Source: Sulfitobacter geojensis
GTDB taxonomy: Bacteria > Pseudomonadota > Alphaproteobacteria > Rhodobacterales > Rhodobacteraceae
Length of the DNA stretch: 64,000 nt
Assembly: GCF_000622325.1 (NCBI RefSeq)
Contig: NZ_JASE01000005.1
Coordinates: 248,001 to 312,000 of the forward strand
Reading direction: 5' to 3'
Under the pieces are notes generated by a model. It saw only the letters and a list, made by a program, of their open reading frames with translations, did no database searches and had not been told where the DNA came from. A program made the translations under genes and the position numbers. The stretch's first letter is position 1, and every line of letters begins with the position of its first letter. Below, one piece after another: positions 60,976 to 64,000 of the stretch.

Positions 60976-63597
60976 TAGTTTATAAAGCAGGTCAAGCGCC
61001 TCCCGTGGGGTCAATTCGTCCGGGCTGACTTCTTTCAGTTTTTCCTCCACCGCCGATGTTTTGACGGGCTGCGGCGCAGGAGCCGGGATTGCCGAAAAGA
61101 GTGGTAAGTCATCAATAAGGGTTTTCTGCTTGGCCCCCCCTTCACGTTCACCTTTTTCCAAGGCTTCCAGAACGACGCGCGCGCGGGCTATCACGCTGTC
61201 GGGTAGGCCGGCCAACTGCGCCACCTGCACACCGTAAGAACGATCAGCCGCACCTTTGCGTACTTCGTGCAGGAAAATCACCTCGCCTTCCCACTCCTTC
61301 ACGGCGACTGTCGCATTATCGACGCCATCCAATTTGGCAGAAAGACCGGTCATTTCGTGATAATGTGTGGCAAACAGCGCCCGCGATTTGTTGACGTCGT
61401 GCAGATGTTCCAATGTGGCCCACGCAATGGACAGGCCGTCATAGGTTGCCGTGCCGCGACCGATTTCATCGAGAATAACCAAAGCACGATCGTCAGCCTG
61501 ATTGAGGATCGCGGCGGTTTCGACCATTTCCACCATGAACGTCGAGCGCCCGCGCGCCAGATCATCCGATGCACCAACGCGGCTGAACAATTGGCTGACA
61601 ATGCCAATATGGGCCGAGGTTGCCGGCACAAAACTGCCCATTTGCGCCATCAATGCGATCAACGCATTCTGCCGCAAAAAGGTCGATTTACCCGCCATGT
61701 TCGGACCGGTCAGCAGCCATATGTTTGCGCCACTTTCCGCAGTCAGATCGCAGTGGTTGGCGATGAACGGATCGCCACTTTGTTGGGCTAAGGCCCGCTC
61801 GACAACGGGATGACGACCCCCTTCGATGTTGAATGCGCGGCTGTCGTCGACCTTCGGGCGCACCCAGTTTTCAACCGCTGCAAGCTCGGCCAATGCAAAC
61901 GCCAGATCGACCTCGGCAATACCTGTCGAGGTGACGCCGATTTCTGCAGATCTTTCCAAAATCGCGCCCCGCAGTTTTTCGTAGAGACGTTTTTCAATCT
62001 CCAACGCATGATTGCCGGCATTCAGGATCTTGGTTTCCATTTCCGACAGTTCGACCGTCGTGAACCGTACCTGATTGGCCGTGGTTTGCCGGTGGATGAA
62101 TTTTTCGGAAAGGGGGGGCGATAACATCTTTTCCGCATGCGTCGCGGTGGTTTCGATAAAATACCCCAGCACGTTGTTGTGTTTGATCTTTAGCGCGGAA
62201 ATCCCGGTGTCAGAGACGAATTGCACCTGCATTGCAGCAATCACACTGCGCCCCTCGTCGCGCAGCTTGCGTGATTCATCGAGCTCGCTGTCAAACCCTG
62301 ACGCAATAAAACCGCCATCACGTGCCAGTAGGGGTGGTTCTGCGATTAACGCTTCTTCAAGAAGGGTGATCAAGGCATCATGCCCGACCAGGCCTTTGGC
62401 CGCATCTTGCATCAGTTCGGGTAATGCGCTGCCCTGCGTCTGCTGCGCCAATCGTTCAGCTTCGGCCAGACCGTTGCGAATGGCCGCCAGATCACGCGGA
62501 CCGCCCCGATCAAGGGCAAGCCGTGAAAGCGCACGATCCAAATCAGGGGTTTTGCGCAGGGTATCGCGTACTTCCTGACGCAGGCGACTGTTTTCAAAAG
62601 CATAGCTGACAGCATCTAACCGGCGCCCGATTGTTTGGGAAACGCGGGAGGGGCTGGAAATCCGTCGCTCCAGCAAACGTGCGCCCGCGGCGGTTTGTGT
62701 GCGATCCATCAACCCAAGAAGCGAACCGGCCCGGCCGCCATTCAGCCCGTGGGTCAGTTCAAGATTGCGTCGCGTCGCGGCATCAATTTGAACGGTGCGT
62801 GCTTCATTCTCTTTTTGCGGCGGACGCAACAGCGGAAGCTTACCCTTTTGGGTAATCTCAAGGTAATTGATCAACGCGCCCATGGCAGAAACTTCAGCGC
62901 GGGAGAAATTGCCAAAAGCGTCCAGCGTAGCGATCGAGAAAAGCTCACATATCCGTTTCTCAGCGCTTGTACTGTCGAAGGACGCGCGTGAAAGCTCGGT
63001 CAGGGCGATGTAGAAATCAGAGACAAGCCCGCGCAGTTCGCCCTCTTTTGCTTCGGACACAACCAGTTCGGACGGGGACAGCCGCGCCAGTTCGGGTCCG
63101 AGTCTTACAAGCGGCAAGGGCATGACATGAAAGGCACCCGTTGAAATATCGACCCATGCCAAAGCCTGCGCATCGCGAACCTCGGCGAAGGCGGCAAGAT
63201 AATTGTGACGCCGCGCTTCCAACAGGGAATCTTCGGTCAGCGTCCCCGGGGTGACCAGCCGCACGACTTCGCGGCGCACAACTGATTTATGTCCGCGCTT
63301 TTTAGCCTCTGCCGGACTTTCCATTTGTTCACAAACCGCGACACGAAACCCTTTGCGAATAAGGGTTAAAAAATACCCCTCGGCAGCATGATGCGGGACG
63401 CCACACATGGGGATGTCGTTGCCGTCATGCTTGCCGCGCTTGGTCAGGGCAATATCAAGCGCTTCGGCAGCGGCGACAGCATCGTCAAAGAACATCTCGT
63501 AGAAATCGCCCATCCGGTAGAACAGCAGTGCGCCCTCATGTTCCGCCTTGATCTCAAGATATTGCGCCATCATTGGCGTTGTTTTTGCGTCGCTCAC
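60955..63597 (-). CDS. mutS: DNA mismatch repair protein MutS
   Basis: Recognises mismatches and starts repair with MutL. The 880-residue protein has the mismatch-binding N-terminus (LLFYRMGDFYEMFFDDA, with the conserved Phe-x-Glu in the FYEMF motif), domains II-IV, and an ABC-type ATPase with GPNMAGKSTFLRQNAL (Walker A), STFMVEM, ILDEIGRGTATYDG and THYHEMT. I took GTG 63597 as start, followed by SDAKTTPMMAQYLEI; the longer frame up to 63672 is not conserved. It converges on grpE with a shared terminator hairpin. Confidence 0.95.
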   Translation of the reverse strand: MSDAKTTPMMAQYLEIKAEHEGALLFYRMGDFYEMFFDDAVAAAEALDIALTKRGKHDGNDIPMCGVPHHAAEGYFLTLIRKGFRVAVCEQMESPAEAKKRGHKSVVRREVVRLVTPGTLTEDSLLEARRHNYLAAFAEVRDAQALAWVDISTGAFHVMPLPLVRLGPELARLSPSELVVSEAKEGELRGLVSDFYIALTELSRASFDSTSAEKRICELFSIATLDAFGNFSRAEVSAMGALINYLEITQKGKLPLLRPPQKENEARTVQIDAATRRNLELTHGLNGGRAGSLLGLMDRTQTAAGARLLERRISSPSRVSQTIGRRLDAVSYAFENSRLRQEVRDTLRKTPDLDRALSRLALDRGGPRDLAAIRNGLAEAERLAQQTQGSALPELMQDAAKGLVGHDALITLLEEALIAEPPLLARDGGFIASGFDSELDESRKLRDEGRSVIAAMQVQFVSDTGISALKIKHNNVLGYFIETTATHAEKMLSPPLSEKFIHRQTTANQVRFTTVELSEMETKILNAGNHALEIEKRLYEKLRGAILERSAEIGVTSTGIAEVDLAFALAELAAVENWVRPKVDDSRAFNIEGGRHPVVERALAQQSGDPFIANHCDLTAESGANIWLLTGPNMAGKSTFLRQNALIALMAQMGSFVPATSAHIGIVSQLFSRVGASDDLARGRSTFMVEMVETAAILNQADDRALVILDEIGRGTATYDGLSIAWATLEHLHDVNKSRALFATHYHEMTGLSAKLDGVDNATVAVKEWEGEVIFLHEVRKGAADRSYGVQVAQLAGLPDSVIARARVVLEALEKGEREGGAKQKTLIDDLPLFSAIPAPAPQPVKTSAVEEKLKEVSPDELTPREALDLLYKLKEAAKS

Positions 63598-63736
63598 TCG
63601 ATTACCCCCTACGGCTCTCCTGTCTGTACAAAACCACGCCCCCCGAGGAAAGAGGCGCAGGCAGGCCTTCACGCTAGACGGGTTGTGCTTTCATGGTAAA
63701 ACAAAGGAATTCCGAGCAAGAAAGCATGCAAAAATC

Positions 63737-64000
63737 ATGCGCAACAAAATTGATCTAACGCTTCCCCCCGATGTGTTGTTCCTGAACCCTTGGCGGGATC
63801 CGGGTTTTCGCCTGCTGCTTGAACCGGAGTATAACTGGCGTCCGATCAAAGGCGGGAACATCGCAGGATTTGCCGCCAGTGCGCACAGGGAAATCAACGA
63901 AAAGATCGAGCAGCATTTGAAGGGGACAAAGAAGAACCGAACCTTCGCCACGCCTGTCGCTTTCAATTCGGTTCCTGTGATGTTGGATCGTGCGAATTTC
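63737..64000 (+). CDS. Unrecognised gene, partial at the right edge
   Basis: An open frame of 88 codons starts at ATG 63737 and runs off the window. The peptide begins RNKIDLTLPPDVLFLNPWRD and continues with a charged helix around HREINEKIEQHLKG and a basic TKKNR. It has no signal peptide or membrane segment in the visible part. The frame codon bias (third-position G/C) looks coding and it diverges from mutS with a 139-bp gap. I do not recognise the family; the start could shift because the ribosome site is weak. Confidence 0.55.
   Translation, partial: MRNKIDLTLPPDVLFLNPWRDPGFRLLLEPEYNWRPIKGGNIAGFAASAHREINEKIEQHLKGTKKNRTFATPVAFNSVPVMLDRANF

Noticed and set aside
1..64000. tRNA, rRNA, CRISPR arrays, insertion sequences or prophage
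   Set aside because: No clover-leaf-like gene, no regularly spaced repeats, no transposase, integrase or phage genes were seen.

Overview
The window looks like a chromosomal segment from an alphaproteobacterium of the Rhodobacterales, Roseobacter group. Evidence is the RegB/SenC/RegA redox system in its usual divergent order, the hemY-Mic60-hemD block, AddAB instead of RecBCD, and the replication-origin neighbourhood maf | origin | hemJ-rho-mnmE-mnmG-rsmG-parA-parB. The ordinary regions show no rRNA, tRNA, CRISPR, insertion sequence or prophage. Gene density is very high, with many 1-30 bp overlaps.

Layout. (1) 1-11.5 kb is a surface-polysaccharide region. It holds a GT4 glycosyltransferase, KpsT/KpsE on the minus strand diverging from KpsM, a 1066-residue GT2+GT4 fusion, and a sulfotransferase that converges on a minus-strand operon of CmcI-like methyltransferase, FkbH-like HAD protein and second sulfotransferase. 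The FkbH gene is broken by a -1 shift at a dnaX-type A_AAA_AAG heptamer. (2) 11.6-15.6 kb is a three-gene CoA operon (acyl-CoA dehydrogenase, NDP-forming acyl-CoA synthetase, CaiD-like hydratase), probably for carnitine or gamma-butyrobetaine. (3) 15.6-26.3 kb carries hemY, alphaproteobacterial Mic60, hemD, tsaD, gpsA, small conserved genes, ahcY, an HD phosphohydrolase and a GNAT protein. (4) 26.4-30.7 kb carries regA, senC, regB and a DivL-like PAS protein without a kinase domain. (5) 30.8-46.3 kb carries tsaE, amgK-murU (cell-wall sugar salvage), addB-addA, trxA, hslVU, an MFS transporter, Smr, mltA, a Tim44-like protein, fxsA and secB. (6) 46.3-49.4 kb has dnaQ-coaE-aroE-maf reading leftward from a 402-bp AT-rich gap, and hemJ-rho-mnmE-mnmG-rsmG-parAB reading rightward. 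The gap has one perfect and two near-perfect DnaA boxes, an AT-rich stretch and a perfect CtrA box, so I call it oriC. Two exact parS sites lie 3.6 and 5.5 kb to its right. (7) 56.7-64 kb carries hemW, rdgB, rph, hrcA, grpE, mutS and the start of an unrecognised gene.

A link between regions is the CtrA consensus TTAA-N7-TTAA. I found it perfectly three times, each time in a non-coding gap: in the origin, upstream of the DivL-like gene, and upstream of the large glycosyltransferase. If functional, it would tie replication, the CtrA phosphorelay and surface-polysaccharide synthesis together. All product calls are from reading sequence motifs; no database search was run.
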